Below the pieces are notes generated by a model. It had not been told where the DNA came from and made no database searches. It saw nothing but the letters and a program-made list of their open reading frames with translations. Shown here piece after piece: positions 45,187 through 54,962 of a DNA stretch of 55,916 nucleotides. Source of the DNA: Parashewanella curva (GTDB taxonomy: Bacteria > Pseudomonadota > Gammaproteobacteria > Enterobacterales > Shewanellaceae); contig NZ_ML014780.1 in assembly GCF_003675895.1 (NCBI RefSeq), positions 1 through 55,916 on the forward strand, in the 5' to 3' direction. The position numbers and the translations under genes are program-made. Position 1 is the first letter of the stretch; each line of letters begins with the position of its first letter.

Positions 45187-46959
45187 GTGACAATATCCAA
45201 AGGACTTAAAAAAACGGCCGCTTTGTTAAGTGCCGCGCTTATGATTTCAGCAGGCCAAGTTGCTGCTGAATCTAATCATCATGCAAATCCCCTAATTAAA
45301 AGTGCTCCGCCGCTACTTGAATACAGCAGCATTGTTCACCCTGTTATTGCACGAAATGGTATGGTAGCCAGTCAAGAAGCTTTAGCTTCTCAAGTCGGTG
45401 TCGATATTCTCAAGCGTGGCGGTAATGCTATCGATGCAGCCGTTGCTGTCGGTTTTGCCTTAGCCGTTACCTTGCCAAGAGCCGGAAATATTGCAGGTGG
45501 CGGTTTTATGCTGGTGTACCTTGCTGATAAAGATAAATTCGTTGCTCTTGATTATAAAGAAATGGCTCCGGAAGCAGCTAGCCGCAACATGTATATTCTG
45601 CCTGATGGTAGTGTCGATAACCATTCAGTGCGCTATACCCGTAAAGGCTTTGGTGTACCGGGAACAGTAGCGGCATTTGCCAAAGCTCTAAAAGAGCACG
45701 GGACCATGAGTCTTGCAGAAGTGCTTCAGCCGTCGATTGACTTAGCTCGAAATGGCATCAAGGTGACGGACGATTTGGCTTTTTCATTAGTCTATGCCGC
45801 CAAGCGTTTAGGCAAAGATCCAGAAGCTAAGAATATCTTCTTTAGAAAAGACGGAACACCTCTAAAGGCCGGCGATACCTTATATCAAAAAGATCTCGCA
45901 TGGTCACTTGAGCAAATTGCTAAAAAAGGCCCTGATGCGTTTTATAAGGGGGAAATCGCTAAACGTATTGCTGATGATATGAAACAAGGCAATGGTCTAG
46001 TGACCCAAAGCGATATGGCTAATTATGTGGTTGCCGAGCGTGAACCGATTAAAACAAGCTATCGTAATCATGATTTAGTTATTATGCCACCTCCTAGTTC
46101 TGGCGGTGTTCATATTGCGCAAATGCTGAATGTGTTTGAACAGTTTGACTTAAAATCCATGGGACACAATACCGCTGCGACTATTCACTTAATGAGTGAA
46201 ACCATGCGTTAAGCGTATGCAGACAGAAGTAAGCATTTGGGTGATCCTGATTTTAATAACATTCCAATCAAATGGTTAACCAGTGAAAAGTATGCCAAGC
46301 AAACTATGGCTCAGATCACTATGGATAAAGCACGTTCGTCGAAAGATGTCAATCCGGGGACACCACCATTACCAGAAAGTCCTGATACCACTCATTTCTC
46401 GGTAATGGATAAATTTGGTAATGTGGTTTCAAACACCTACTCCCTTAATTATTCATATGGCTCTGGGATTGTCGCCAAAGGAACGGGCATTTTACTCAAC
46501 AACGTGATGGATGATTTTTCTGCCAAGCCGGGGTCGCCAAACGGTTATGGCTTAGTGGGTGGTGAAGCTAATGCCATTGCACCTAAAAAGCGTGCATTAA
46601 GCTCTATGACACCAACCATTGTAATGAAAGATGGTAAACCCTTCTTAGTTACAGGTAGTCCGGGTGGTAGTCGTATTATCACCACCGTGATGCAAGTGGT
46701 GCTGAATGTGATCGATCACGATATGAATATTGCAGAAGCCACTCATGCAAAACGTGTTCATCATCAATGGTTGCCAGATCAAATTTTAATTGAACCGGGG
46801 TTAAACAAAGACACCATTCAATTACTGAAAGCTAAAGGTCATAAAGTGGTGACGTCAAAGAACTCCATGGGCAGTACCCAATCCATTATGTATAAAGATG
46901 GATACTTTTACGGTTCGGCAGATACAAGACGTCCGGGGGCGGCCGTAATAGGGTTTTGA
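45187..46959 (+). pseudogene. ggt: gamma-glutamyltransferase interrupted by an in-frame TAA
   Basis: The reading runs about 590 codons. A GTG at 45187 opens a signal peptide (LLSAALMISAGQVAAE); an upstream TTG at 45145 would add 14 codons. The large-subunit motif GGNAIDAAVAVGFAL is present. At 46210-46212 TAA replaces the codon before AYADRSKHLGDPDF, in unchanged frame, so it is a point nonsense mutation. The small subunit downstream is intact, with the catalytic Thr in PDTTHFSV and the PGGSRI motif. Intact GGT is a periplasmic self-cleaving enzyme that removes the glutamyl group from glutathione. As it stands only a fragment would be made, unless the stop is read through or is a sequencing error. 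Confidence 0.85.
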
Positions 46960-47013
46960 GTATTTACTCTATTCTGGTATTGTATGGGTGATTAAAATAA
47001 ATAAGGGAATGTT

Positions 47014-47769
47014 ATGACTTCAAGGACGAAACTTATTACATATGTAGTGGGTTTGACACTTTCCGCTTCATCTTTAGCCTTGGCTTCACCAAGGCAAAGC
47101 TTAATGAATATGATGGATGCCAACTTTGTTTTTTTAAAGCAAACCACTTCATTAAAATGTTTGGGAATAACAGAAGGTCAATTTGAACAGGCGCTAAATG
47201 CTGCAAAGCCTGCGTGTCAAGCCAAAGTTCCTGCTGACATTTCACACGACCAATTTGAAGAGTACGCCCAAATTTATGGTGATTGCGTGATGGATGCGCT
47301 TAAATCCGAACTCAATCTTTCAGAAAATAAGATCAACCAATGTGAACAAGAAGAGCCGGCGGCTGATGATTCGCTCGAATATTTGGCCGATACCATCAAT
47401 ACAGCTTTAAAAATGCATGCTGAATATGCTGATCCTAGTGAAGTCCCTTTACCTTTATATCCAGGCCATAAAGTGATCAGCCACTTCCCAGATGGAATGG
47501 GACAAGACAGTTTACCTGTTATTGTCATTGCCATTGATGAACCGATTGACAAAGTCATCGACTTTTATGCTTCTAAGGTACCAAATTACAAGCGCTTCGA
47601 GATGGACGATGGCATCATCTATTTAGAAAGTGCTGGCGATACGTTCGATTTCCTAAAAGACTTTAAGCATTACACCAAGACACCTCATGTCATGATTGAG
47701 GATATTCGTGGTGAAAAATATGCTCAAAAAGAAGGCATGACTAAAGTTGAAATTAGTTATCGCAAATAA
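47014..47769 (+). CDS. exported hypothetical protein
   Basis: Protein of 251 aa with a signal peptide (YVVGLTLSASSLALAS). The mature N-terminal part is helical and has four Cys (near residues 49, 69, 90 and 109), which could form disulfides in the periplasm. The C-terminal half (about 140-245) is alpha/beta, with VIVIAIDEPIDKVIDFYASKVP. I do not recognise the family. It follows the ggt remnant by 54 bases on the same strand and may share its transcript. The last base of its stop is the first base of the repeat element at 47769. Confidence 0.75.
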   Translation: MTSRTKLITYVVGLTLSASSLALASPRQSLMNMMDANFVFLKQTTSLKCLGITEGQFEQALNAAKPACQAKVPADISHDQFEEYAQIYGDCVMDALKSELNLSENKINQCEQEEPAADDSLEYLADTINTALKMHAEYADPSEVPLPLYPGHKVISHFPDGMGQDSLPVIVIAIDEPIDKVIDFYASKVPNYKRFEMDDGIIYLESAGDTFDFLKDFKHYTKTPHVMIEDIRGEKYAQKEGMTKVEISYRK

Positions 47770-48032
47770 TACCAATCTGCACTCAAATGTGATCTACTCA
47801 GAGTGATGCCAGTGGTTCAAGTACAAACAAAATTTGTGCAGTCATAGCCATTCTATGGCAAAGAAATTTTGACAGTAATTGGGCCTCTGGCACACTCCCG
47901 AAGGGCTGTGCTAAAGGCTTCCATAGCTTCGTTGCAAGTTTTTATATTATCCCGATAGTATTTCAAACTTGCGTCTCGCTCTGAAAGCCTTTAGCAGCAG
48001 CTGAGCGATCACTATTGAATGCAGATTGGTAT
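47769..48032. repeat. inverted-repeat element, copy 2 (264 bp)
   Basis: The ends are 26-bp near-perfect inverted repeats starting ATACCAATCTGCACTCAA on the left and, read inverted, ATACCAATCTGCATTCAA on the right. Internal words match the copy at 44816. No gene lies inside. The ends and size fit a non-autonomous MITE. This copy is the more complete and defines the family's ends. Confidence 0.75.
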
Positions 48033-48041
48033 AATCAATTT

Positions 48042-48063
48042 AAAAGGGGCATTTGCCCCTTTT
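48042..48063. terminator. bidirectional terminator after DUF2339 gene
   Basis: AAAAGGGGC (48042-48050) and GCCCCTTTT (48055-48063) form a perfect stem with loop ATTT. The A- and T-runs make it usable on both strands. It lies 10 bases beyond the end of the DUF2339 gene. Confidence 0.88.
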
Positions 48064-48072
48064 AAGTATCTA

Positions 48073-50856
48073 CTAGTCAACCTCTACTGGCTGTAACTTT
48101 TGATACACAAAAGCTGACACCAATAACACAACTCCCACTCCCATAAATAGTACAAACTTTTGCCAAATTAATTCAGTTTTGGCGTCCAGCAATGCAATTT
48201 TTGTTATGCCAATAAAGATACAAGCAAAGCTGTAACGAATGTTTATTGTGCTTCGCTCGATCATGAATAATAGGGTGATGCCATGCGCCACGAATAATGG
48301 GGCGATCAAAAAGTGTGAGTTACTAAAAGGCAAGCCGATAGCCAAACAACAATAGCTGATGCTTAGCAATGTATTTAACACTAACTTATTATGCGACTTA
48401 CCAAGTTGCCCAAATAAGGTGTCTTTAAAGTGTTTTTGGTAGCTAGCAATCAAAGTTACGAGTATTAAAATAAGGACGCTCACATAGTGGTGGTCAAGTA
48501 GCAGCAATCCCCACGTTGAGATTAGGATAAGGCACAAAAACACACATATCATGTTCTGATGTTTCTTTAACTGATGAAATGTATTTAACCCGTAAAAGGC
48601 CAGTAGCCAGCAAAGGGTAAAAAGGTTAAAACCAATCCAAAAACTTTGGGTCAGTTCGCCAATGAAAATGGAAACCACAAAGCTTAAACTGACTAAACTA
48701 CACCCTAATATAAAGGATCGGGTTGCGTGTTGATTACGTTTTGCGAAATAGCGGTAACCAATAAAATAACCACTCATAAGGCCAATAATACCAATCGAGC
48801 CATATACTATTGTCTGTTCTTCTATCAGTAATACACCTGTAATAGCCGATAGTATTAATAGAGCTTTCGCTTCGATATCCAACCAACGATTTTTGATCTT
48901 ATGGGATAAAAATAATGCCAGCAGTGGTGATACCCACAAGATGGTGAAAATGTCGTTTTGTAAATGTCGGAATGCTGAGCTTAACCAGCAAACGGGAAGC
49001 AAAGCATAGAATACAATTCGAACATGTTCAGAAAGCGGTTTAAATTTATGCTTTGGCTCATAACGGCGATAAAACTCAGACCACAGCCAAAGTTGGGCAA
49101 ACAATGAAATCACAGCGGCTTTGCCATAGTCAGGCAGTAATGTGAACCGGAAACTATCTACCTCTAAAATTGAAAGCTGAATAATGGCCAGAGGGTAGAA
49201 AGTTATTAAAACAGCTAGCCCATCTAGCCAAGAGTGAGCACAATGTCGCGAACGCCAAAGCAAGCAAAATTGCAACGGAATGACAAATGCGCCATACCAT
49301 TTACCTAAGAATAACTCCATGACAGCTAACGCAATGCTCACTAACCATATTGCTTCCAGTATTTGTAGTGCTGGTAAGAGAAAGCGAACGCTGAAGTGAT
49401 CACTCCATGATTTTGCGTTAATTTGTAACCTCAGCCAAACTCCGAGTAGCGCTGCGACTATCACGATGAGTAACCAGCCGCTGATACTTTGTATTGCAGG
49501 TAAAGGAAAATATGGTGCTAATGCGATTAAACAAGTCGTAATGCCGAGTGTGGTTAATGCTTGCCCTGCACGTAATAAAGAAATAGAAGTGAATCTACTC
49601 CCTATAACCAGAAATAATATTCCCTCAATTCCCCAAGCTATCCCCCAATATTGAGCATCAAACCAAGCGATAATCGCTAATGCAAGCCATACTGCAGAGG
49701 TTAGCCAAACGAGTAGTCGAATGGTTTCATTAAGTTTGGGTTTATTGAACAGTGCGATACTGCCAAACAGAAACGCATTCAAACTTAAACAAAGAGTGAG
49801 TTCGAGATCTGAAAACATATCAGATTGGAGCAGTAATGTAATATTGGCAGCAATGATGGCCAGTAGTAGATGAACTTGCTTGTCGGTGACTTGTTGGTGC
49901 TTTACTGCTGTTATCAGCCATGCACCAGAAAATACCCAATAAAAGCTGTTTATTAATAAGGAAGATGGCATCGTTTGGTAATTCAAAATTGCGTATTCGA
50001 TGGCTATTACCGAAAACACCAAACACACCAATGGAAGCCAAGAAATAAGCATGCGCGATGCAAGCCACAAGCTACTGATATTGAGTGCTAAAAGAGATAA
50101 TAGAAAAAAGGTAGGATCAAAAAATACCCCGCCAGAAAGCATCGGCATTAAAGTAAAACCAACCAAGCCAACGGTGGTTAACACTTTAGTATTCAGGTGG
50201 TAGGCTAAAACATGGCTAACGAATGGGATAAATAAATAACAGCCCAGCACAATACTGCTAGAAAATAACTGATAAACACTGCCTGCGAAGTAGATGGTGC
50301 TAAACCCGATTAAAAGCCCTAGCGCAATAATTGTATTGGCAAATTCATCGAACTGAGTACGCTTACGGATAATGAAGCCGAGGGAAATGACGAATATCGC
50401 TGCGCCTCCCATTAATAACGACTTTCCTCCTGTCCCTAGGCTAGCAATCAGCCACTGCATGAGATAGCCAAACCCTGATAATACAAGAGCAATTCCGACA
50501 AGAGTCAGAATAAGAAGAGGAAGCTGACCTTTGCGTTTGTAGGAATCAATAACATTAGTGACAGGGTGAAACCAGTCAAACAAAATCGCAAATAATGGAC
50601 GGAGAAATGACAAAAAATCGAAGGATAATGTCTGTTTTTTAGTTTCGCGATTTTTAGGCAAAGAAACGGCAATATTATCTTGTTCGGGTTGAGGAGAAGG
50701 TTTTTGCCATGCATCATCAGGATTAGCACAAATATCCGTTTCACTCAGGGTTGAGATTTTGTGCTCTAGTCTGCTGATTTTTTCAGAAAACTCAGCTTTA
50801 ATATCCCTTAGTTCACTTCTTAATTGGACAATATCCTTATCCATCACAAGATCCAT
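48073..50856 (-). CDS. DUF2339 family multi-pass membrane protein
   Basis: Protein of 927 aa. The first 45 residues form a coiled coil (DIKAEFSEKISRLEHKI). A linker and then about 25 membrane helices fill the rest, the layout of DUF2339. Typical segments are FGYLMQWLIASLGTGGKSLLMGG-type (near residue 130) and YWGIAWGIEGILFLVIG (near 420). Function is unknown in all species I know; it lies in the inner membrane. A start at 50844 would remove four residues. The gene is monocistronic with a bidirectional terminator behind it. Confidence 0.88.
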   Translation of the reverse strand: MDLVMDKDIVQLRSELRDIKAEFSEKISRLEHKISTLSETDICANPDDAWQKPSPQPEQDNIAVSLPKNRETKKQTLSFDFLSFLRPLFAILFDWFHPVTNVIDSYKRKGQLPLLILTLVGIALVLSGFGYLMQWLIASLGTGGKSLLMGGAAIFVISLGFIIRKRTQFDEFANTIIALGLLIGFSTIYFAGSVYQLFSSSIVLGCYLFIPFVSHVLAYHLNTKVLTTVGLVGFTLMPMLSGGVFFDPTFFLLSLLALNISSLWLASRMLISWLPLVCLVFSVIAIEYAILNYQTMPSSLLINSFYWVFSGAWLITAVKHQQVTDKQVHLLLAIIAANITLLLQSDMFSDLELTLCLSLNAFLFGSIALFNKPKLNETIRLLVWLTSAVWLALAIIAWFDAQYWGIAWGIEGILFLVIGSRFTSISLLRAGQALTTLGITTCLIALAPYFPLPAIQSISGWLLIVIVAALLGVWLRLQINAKSWSDHFSVRFLLPALQILEAIWLVSIALAVMELFLGKWYGAFVIPLQFCLLWRSRHCAHSWLDGLAVLITFYPLAIIQLSILEVDSFRFTLLPDYGKAAVISLFAQLWLWSEFYRRYEPKHKFKPLSEHVRIVFYALLPVCWLSSAFRHLQNDIFTILWVSPLLALFLSHKIKNRWLDIEAKALLILSAITGVLLIEEQTIVYGSIGIIGLMSGYFIGYRYFAKRNQHATRSFILGCSLVSLSFVVSIFIGELTQSFWIGFNLFTLCWLLAFYGLNTFHQLKKHQNMICVFLCLILISTWGLLLLDHHYVSVLILILVTLIASYQKHFKDTLFGQLGKSHNKLVLNTLLSISYCCLAIGLPFSNSHFLIAPLFVAHGITLLFMIERSTINIRYSFACIFIGITKIALLDAKTELIWQKFVLFMGVGVVLLVSAFVYQKLQPVEVD

Positions 50857-51269
50857 TTTTGTTGGTTATTTGTTGCTAGATTAACATTTAAATTTAACTA
50901 ATTCTTTATTTTCAACCAATTATGATGGATTAGCTATTCAATAATGAAGGATGACTGAATACGATGTTTGCAACTGGTTTTTAGTTATAACTTATAAGTG
51001 TTTTTTTGATAACCCCAATAGATGAGCAGCTCTTTTAAGTAATGCACTGTTATGAAAGTCTTTGTAATTGTTAATTTAGTTTCTTGTTTGTAAATTATTC
51101 ATTACATGCGGTATAGGATTAATGGTCACAAAATATCACTGGTACGATTTGTTTGAAGCCTGAAGTGATTAAGATCACGGTCAAAATAACAATATTGTGT
51201 TAATGGAAACATTGTTGTTATTTATTGAAGATATTTTGTGATAAAAACTTTGAAAAAGTAAAACTGATA
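50857..51269. other. divergent intergenic region upstream of the CAT-fold gene
   Basis: These 413 AT-rich bases separate the DUF2339 gene from the acetyltransferase gene and hold both promoters. A CRP-like palindrome is at 51165. A short candidate reading from 51225 lacks a ribosome site and overlaps the likely leader, so I do not use it. Confidence 0.4.
51165..51178. promoter_or_regulatory. CRP-like palindrome
   Basis: GTGATTAAGATCAC is a perfect 14-base palindrome and matches GTGA-N6-TCAC, the core of CRP/FNR-family sites. It lies 91 bases before the start of the acetyltransferase gene. Confidence 0.5.
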
Positions 51270-51980
51270 ATGACCCTAGAACAGATTTTAAAAAATTATC
51301 ATGGACAGAAATTAAATGAACAGGAAGTAAGTTACTATCAAAAATGGGCGATGGAATATTTCCATAATGACGAACATGTCACAGACCCATATATCTCAAT
51401 GACCATTGATTTGAACATCACTCAAGTTCGTGAGAACTATGAACTTCATTACCAGCATGAGCATGGAGCCTCATTTCAAGGTTTTATGATTTGGTGTTTA
51501 GCAAGAGCGTTAAAATCACAATGGACTTTCTCAAGCCGTAATATTGGTGGTGAGTGGTATCGTTTCGATAATTTACCTATTTTCACTCCAATAGCTGTTG
51601 GTGGAGATCTAAGATTTAAAGATGTTGTGTTGGAAGACACAAGTTCAATGAGCTGGAAAGAGTTTGCTAGCTATTATCGAGCTGCTGTTGATGATACAGA
51701 TCAACAATTAGAAATCTTGCCTCAAGACGTTTGGGCACTTTGCCCGTTTATCGGTAACTTGCCAAACTTAGATTTCTCGGCACTGAATTTACATCGTAAT
51801 AGAATAAAAACCGGCAGACCAATGTTCTACTTCGGTAAAAGAAGAAACAACAACGGCGTACTTTCAGTTCCTTTAAGCATTAGTTTCGATCATGCAAATA
51901 GTGATCCTTATGTGCTTGATAAACTCATCAATACATTAAACGAATATTTGACAGAAGTGCCAAAGAACAAGCTAAATTAA
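51270..51980 (+). CDS. chloramphenicol acetyltransferase-fold protein
   Basis: Protein of 236 aa. CAT-family signs are the opening region TDPYISMTIDLNITQVRENY, FSSRNIGGEWYRFDNL, and the C-terminal catalytic HxxxD motif, ISFDHANSDP, with His208. True CAT enzymes carry HxxxDG; here the residue after Asp is Pro. It belongs to the CatA superfamily, but I cannot say whether it acetylates chloramphenicol or another acceptor. Start ATG 51270. Its stop lies inside the TTAA that borders the repeat at 51977. It has a CRP-like site upstream. Confidence 0.82.
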   Translation: MTLEQILKNYHGQKLNEQEVSYYQKWAMEYFHNDEHVTDPYISMTIDLNITQVRENYELHYQHEHGASFQGFMIWCLARALKSQWTFSSRNIGGEWYRFDNLPIFTPIAVGGDLRFKDVVLEDTSSMSWKEFASYYRAAVDDTDQQLEILPQDVWALCPFIGNLPNLDFSALNLHRNRIKTGRPMFYFGKRRNNNGVLSVPLSISFDHANSDPYVLDKLINTLNEYLTEVPKNKLN

Positions 51981-52176
51981 CCTGAGCTCTGCATAAGCAA
52001 ACCTCTACAGCACAGCTACTTATGCGTATTTCTGCGTTAGAACAGCCCGAAATAGGCAGACTATTACGAACTGTTCTGCCTTGAACTACACAAAATTAGC
52101 AGCACTGTAGATTAAATTTATATTTTATTTTTAAAAACAAAACAGTACTGATTTCTTTATACAGAGCTCAGGTTAA
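51977..52176. mobile_element. TTAA-flanked 200-bp inverted-repeat element
   Basis: TTAACCTGAGCTCTG at 51977 is mirrored by CAGAGCTCAGGTTAA ending at 52176. Because TTAA itself is a palindrome, it may be the end of the repeat or a duplicated target site. There is no ORF inside. The left TTAA provides the stop codon of the acetyltransferase gene. It differs from the two other repeat families of this window. Confidence 0.65.
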
Positions 52177-52190
52177 ATTAATCTAAAAAA

Positions 52191-52218
52191 GGGCAGAGTC
52201 GTAGGTTCTGCCCTTTTT
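52191..52218. terminator. bidirectional terminator before ubiV
   Basis: GGGCAGA (52191-52197) pairs with TCTGCCC (52207-52213); TTTTT follows on the right and AAAAAA precedes on the left. It ends the minus-strand ubiV transcript and can also stop transcription from the acetyltransferase side. Confidence 0.85.
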
Positions 52219-52220
52219 GT

Positions 52221-53075
52221 TTAAGCGAGTTCCATTCCAGCTTCGCCTTTCCAATAGCCGTTACACGGATTTAATGGTTTCTCTATCGCTTCACCTTTTA
52301 TTAACCGTTCAGCAAGTTCAATACTGCGCATACTTGATGGAGATATTCTGAAGTGGGTGATCCCCATAGCTTTCATATCTTCAATATCATCACTTAAATC
52401 TGTACAAGCCGCCGCTTGAGTTTGAATACCGTTTAAACGTAATAGTGGTTGTTCTTCTTGAGTTTGAGTCAATAAACCTTTTGGATATTTGATACAAACG
52501 GTCTCACAATTATCTTTGGCGATACCTTTATGGCGAGCAGTAAAACAGCGAGCAGAATGAGCGAGTGGAACATGACCATGACCAAAAACTTCAACTTCAA
52601 ACGGTAATGTTCCACCGTTACTAACAATGACTTTACTTAACCAATCTTTTGATAGTTCGACAGGAACGACAAAGCGTTTCATACCCCACTGGTGCATTTT
52701 CATTAAGCTGGCTAAGTTATAGTTGTTAATACTGGTGCCACAGGTAAATGGAATATGGGCTTCTTTAGCTACGTGGACACCGGCTAGATCATTAGCTTCG
52801 ATTTCAAAACCACAGGTTTCGATTTGGCGTTTAAGTTCAGTAAATTCCGAAGGCGTTTCTAATAGAGCCAAAGTAGAAATAATGACTTCTTTACCGGCTT
52901 GTTTAAGCATGGTGGCAAGCTCTAAATAATCTTTAAACTTTAACTGGCGGCGACGAGTGCATACCGCTTCACCTAAATACACGACTGGAATAGAGCTTTG
53001 TGCCACTTTTTGGTAAAACTCGAATACCTTTTCTTTTGGCCAAAAGTATAGAAGAGGGCCTAAACTGATTTTCAT
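52221..53075 (-). CDS. ubiV: UbiV, O2-independent ubiquinone hydroxylation factor
   Basis: Protein of 284 aa of the U32-peptidase-like family. With UbiU it hydroxylates the ubiquinone ring without oxygen, using prephenate as donor. The 4Fe-4S cysteines are visible: Cys39 in GEAVCTRRR and the cluster HSARCF...DNCETVC. The start [15 protein letters not shown] fits the family. In E. coli ubiU and ubiV adjoin closely; here 227 bases separate them. ubiV may still share the ubiU promoter, but a promoter of its own is possible. Confidence 0.93.
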   Translation of the reverse strand: MKISLGPLLYFWPKEKVFEFYQKVAQSSIPVVYLGEAVCTRRRQLKFKDYLELATMLKQAGKEVIISTLALLETPSEFTELKRQIETCGFEIEANDLAGVHVAKEAHIPFTCGTSINNYNLASLMKMHQWGMKRFVVPVELSKDWLSKVIVSNGGTLPFEVEVFGHGHVPLAHSARCFTARHKGIAKDNCETVCIKYPKGLLTQTQEEQPLLRLNGIQTQAAACTDLSDDIEDMKAMGITHFRISPSSMRSIELAERLIKGEAIEKPLNPCNGYWKGEAGMELA

Positions 53076-53151
53076 TTGCTTTTTCTCCGGAACCTAGAAG
53101 AAGTAGTTAGAAGCTTTCTTAGGCGTAGGAAAAATTGTTGCTCGCAAGGCT

Positions 53152-53189
53152 TGAATCGCAACAGGTAATGGTTCTTACCTGTAAGATTC
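53152..53189. other. hairpin in the ubiU-ubiV spacer
   Basis: ACAGGTAA (53161-53168) pairs with TTACCTGT (53175-53182), extended by GAATC/GATTC after a small internal loop. No T-run follows in the minus-strand direction, so it is more likely an mRNA structure (processing or stability) than a terminator. Confidence 0.5.
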
Positions 53190-53302
53190 GTAACGCCGCT
53201 AGCGATAATTTTAACAAGTATAAGAATGCTTAGAATTTCAGTTCTTTTAGGTAAAATATTTTTAAACTGCTTTAATCGTCTAACTGCTTTTTCTAGGTTG
53301 CA

Positions 53303-54304
53303 TTATTGCCAACTACGCTCGTAAGCACCTAGTGTGGTGGTTTGCCCTTCAGACACTTTGGCTAAAGCGGCATTCCACTCATTACGGCATTGGTATGACT
53401 CTGGTGATGCCATGTAAGTATCAATAGCATTACGCCAAACGCGGGTTACTTGCTCTACATAAGCTGGACTTCGTTGGCGACCTTCAATCTTCAATGAGGC
53501 AATGCCTGCTTTCCCTAATTCAGGCAACAAGCTTAAGGTGTTTAAGCTGGTGGGAGATTCCAATATAAACTCTGGATCTTCTTGTTCTTCTGTTTGATAG
53601 CGTCCTTTACAAACGACGGGGTAGCCCATTTGTTCATCTTTAGAAGAGCTATCAATCAAAACGTTATTGAGTAGTGTCGATTGTTTATCGCCTTTTTCTT
53701 CCCAGCGCACATGTTGAGCAGGAGAGCAGCTACCACCAGTATTAGGTGATTGGCCTGTGACATACGAAGATAAATGGCAGCGACCTTCAGCCATAATGCA
53801 CAAGCTACCAAAGGCAAATACCTCCAAGTCGACAGGACTTATATTGGCCAGATCACGTACTTGCTTCATAGAAAGCACCCGAGGAAGTACCGCGCGCTCA
53901 ATATTGAATTCTTCTTTATATAACGTCAGAGCACCTAGATTAGTCGCACTGGCTTGAACTGATAGATGTAGCGGTAATTGTGGGTGCTTGCTATGGGCAT
54001 AATCTAATAGGGATAGATCGGCAACGATTAACGCATCAGCACCTAAGTCAGCCGCCATATCAACAGCCTGATACCAGCGGTGCTCTTCAGTAGGTTTTGG
54101 AAAGGTGTTAATAGTAAGGAAGATCTGCTTACCCATTTGCTTAGCAATCGATATCGCTTGCTGTAACTTTTTGGGGCTGAAATTAAGTCCTGCAAAGGAA
54201 CGGGCATTAGTATCATCTTTTAAACCAAGATACACAGCATCGGCGCCAGCATTAAATGCAGTCTTGAGTGCGGCTAAGTTGCCTGCGGGGCAAAGCAATT
54301 CCAT
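53303..54304 (-). CDS. ubiU: UbiU, O2-independent ubiquinone hydroxylation factor
   Basis: Protein of 333 aa (E. coli 331). It starts MELLCPAGNLAALK and contains DAVYLGLKDDTNARSFAGL, both typical. The 4Fe-4S ligands are seen in GSLCIMAEGRCHLSSY, GGSCSP and VVCKGRY. UbiU forms a heterodimer with UbiV. I use ATG 54304 by alignment with the family; a start at 54334 would add ten residues. The gene is divergent from ubiT, 136 bases away, so all three genes for anaerobic ubiquinone synthesis lie together. Confidence 0.96.
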   Translation of the reverse strand: MELLCPAGNLAALKTAFNAGADAVYLGLKDDTNARSFAGLNFSPKKLQQAISIAKQMGKQIFLTINTFPKPTEEHRWYQAVDMAADLGADALIVADLSLLDYAHSKHPQLPLHLSVQASATNLGALTLYKEEFNIERAVLPRVLSMKQVRDLANISPVDLEVFAFGSLCIMAEGRCHLSSYVTGQSPNTGGSCSPAQHVRWEEKGDKQSTLLNNVLIDSSSKDEQMGYPVVCKGRYQTEEQEDPEFILESPTSLNTLSLLPELGKAGIASLKIEGRQRSPAYVEQVTRVWRNAIDTYMASPESYQCRNEWNAALAKVSEGQTTTLGAYERSWQ

Positions 54305-54440
54305 AGTAAACTTCTCAAGTATTTTAAAATCCAAGCAGTTTAATGGGAATTGATCTTACAAGAATTGATGTAGAACAGGTTTCGCTGGATAAATTAAGGC
54401 TACACTTTCTACCAATACAACTATGAGATACAGGTAAAGC

Positions 54441-54941
54441 ATGCTTTCAAAGTTACCCTCTTCCGTTGCACAGCAACTTCTTATTCGAATCCCACAAGTT
54501 GGGAAGCAGGCGCACGCCCTCATTCCATTTAGCATCAAGCAAAAGATGATCAAAGAAGTGCTAAGCCATCTATTAAAAGAACAAATGGAAGATGAAGTGT
54601 TGGAGTTTCTAGAGGGTAAGTGGGTTGCAATCAAAGTAACTGACTTTAATTTTAACTTTGATGTGAGTTTCGATGGGCAATGGTTGCTCAGACAGCCTCA
54701 ACAAGCGGATGTAACTTTTAGCGCAAATTCAGATGCACTGATTGACGTTGCGGCAGGTAAAGAAGATCCAGATACTTTATTCTTTCAAAGACAATTGACC
54801 ATAGAAGGTGATACAGAATTAGGGCTTGAAGTTAAAAACCTTTTACTCAGTATCGAAATGGATGAACAGCCAGCATTGATGCGAAATGGTGTTACTTACT
54901 TATCTAGCTTTGTAAACCAGCTTAAGGCCAAAGTGAGTTAA
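54441..54941 (+). CDS. ubiT: UbiT, SCP2-domain lipid-binding factor
   Basis: Protein of 166 aa with an SCP2 sterol-carrier-like fold (VTDFNFNFDVSFDGQWLL, PDTLFFQRQLTIEGDTELG). In E. coli UbiT binds prenyl intermediates and is needed for UbiU/UbiV-dependent ubiquinone synthesis. The length is near E. coli UbiT (about 170 aa). Divergent transcription from ubiU fits co-regulation from one intergenic region. I looked for an FNR box there and found none convincing. Confidence 0.92.
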   Translation: MLSKLPSSVAQQLLIRIPQVGKQAHALIPFSIKQKMIKEVLSHLLKEQMEDEVLEFLEGKWVAIKVTDFNFNFDVSFDGQWLLRQPQQADVTFSANSDALIDVAAGKEDPDTLFFQRQLTIEGDTELGLEVKNLLLSIEMDEQPALMRNGVTYLSSFVNQLKAKVS

Positions 54942-54962
54942 GATCGACATACAAAACTGTCG

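Noticed and set aside
54305-54440. FNR box between ubiU and ubiT
   Set aside because: TTGAT half sites occur, but no pair has the required four-base spacing.
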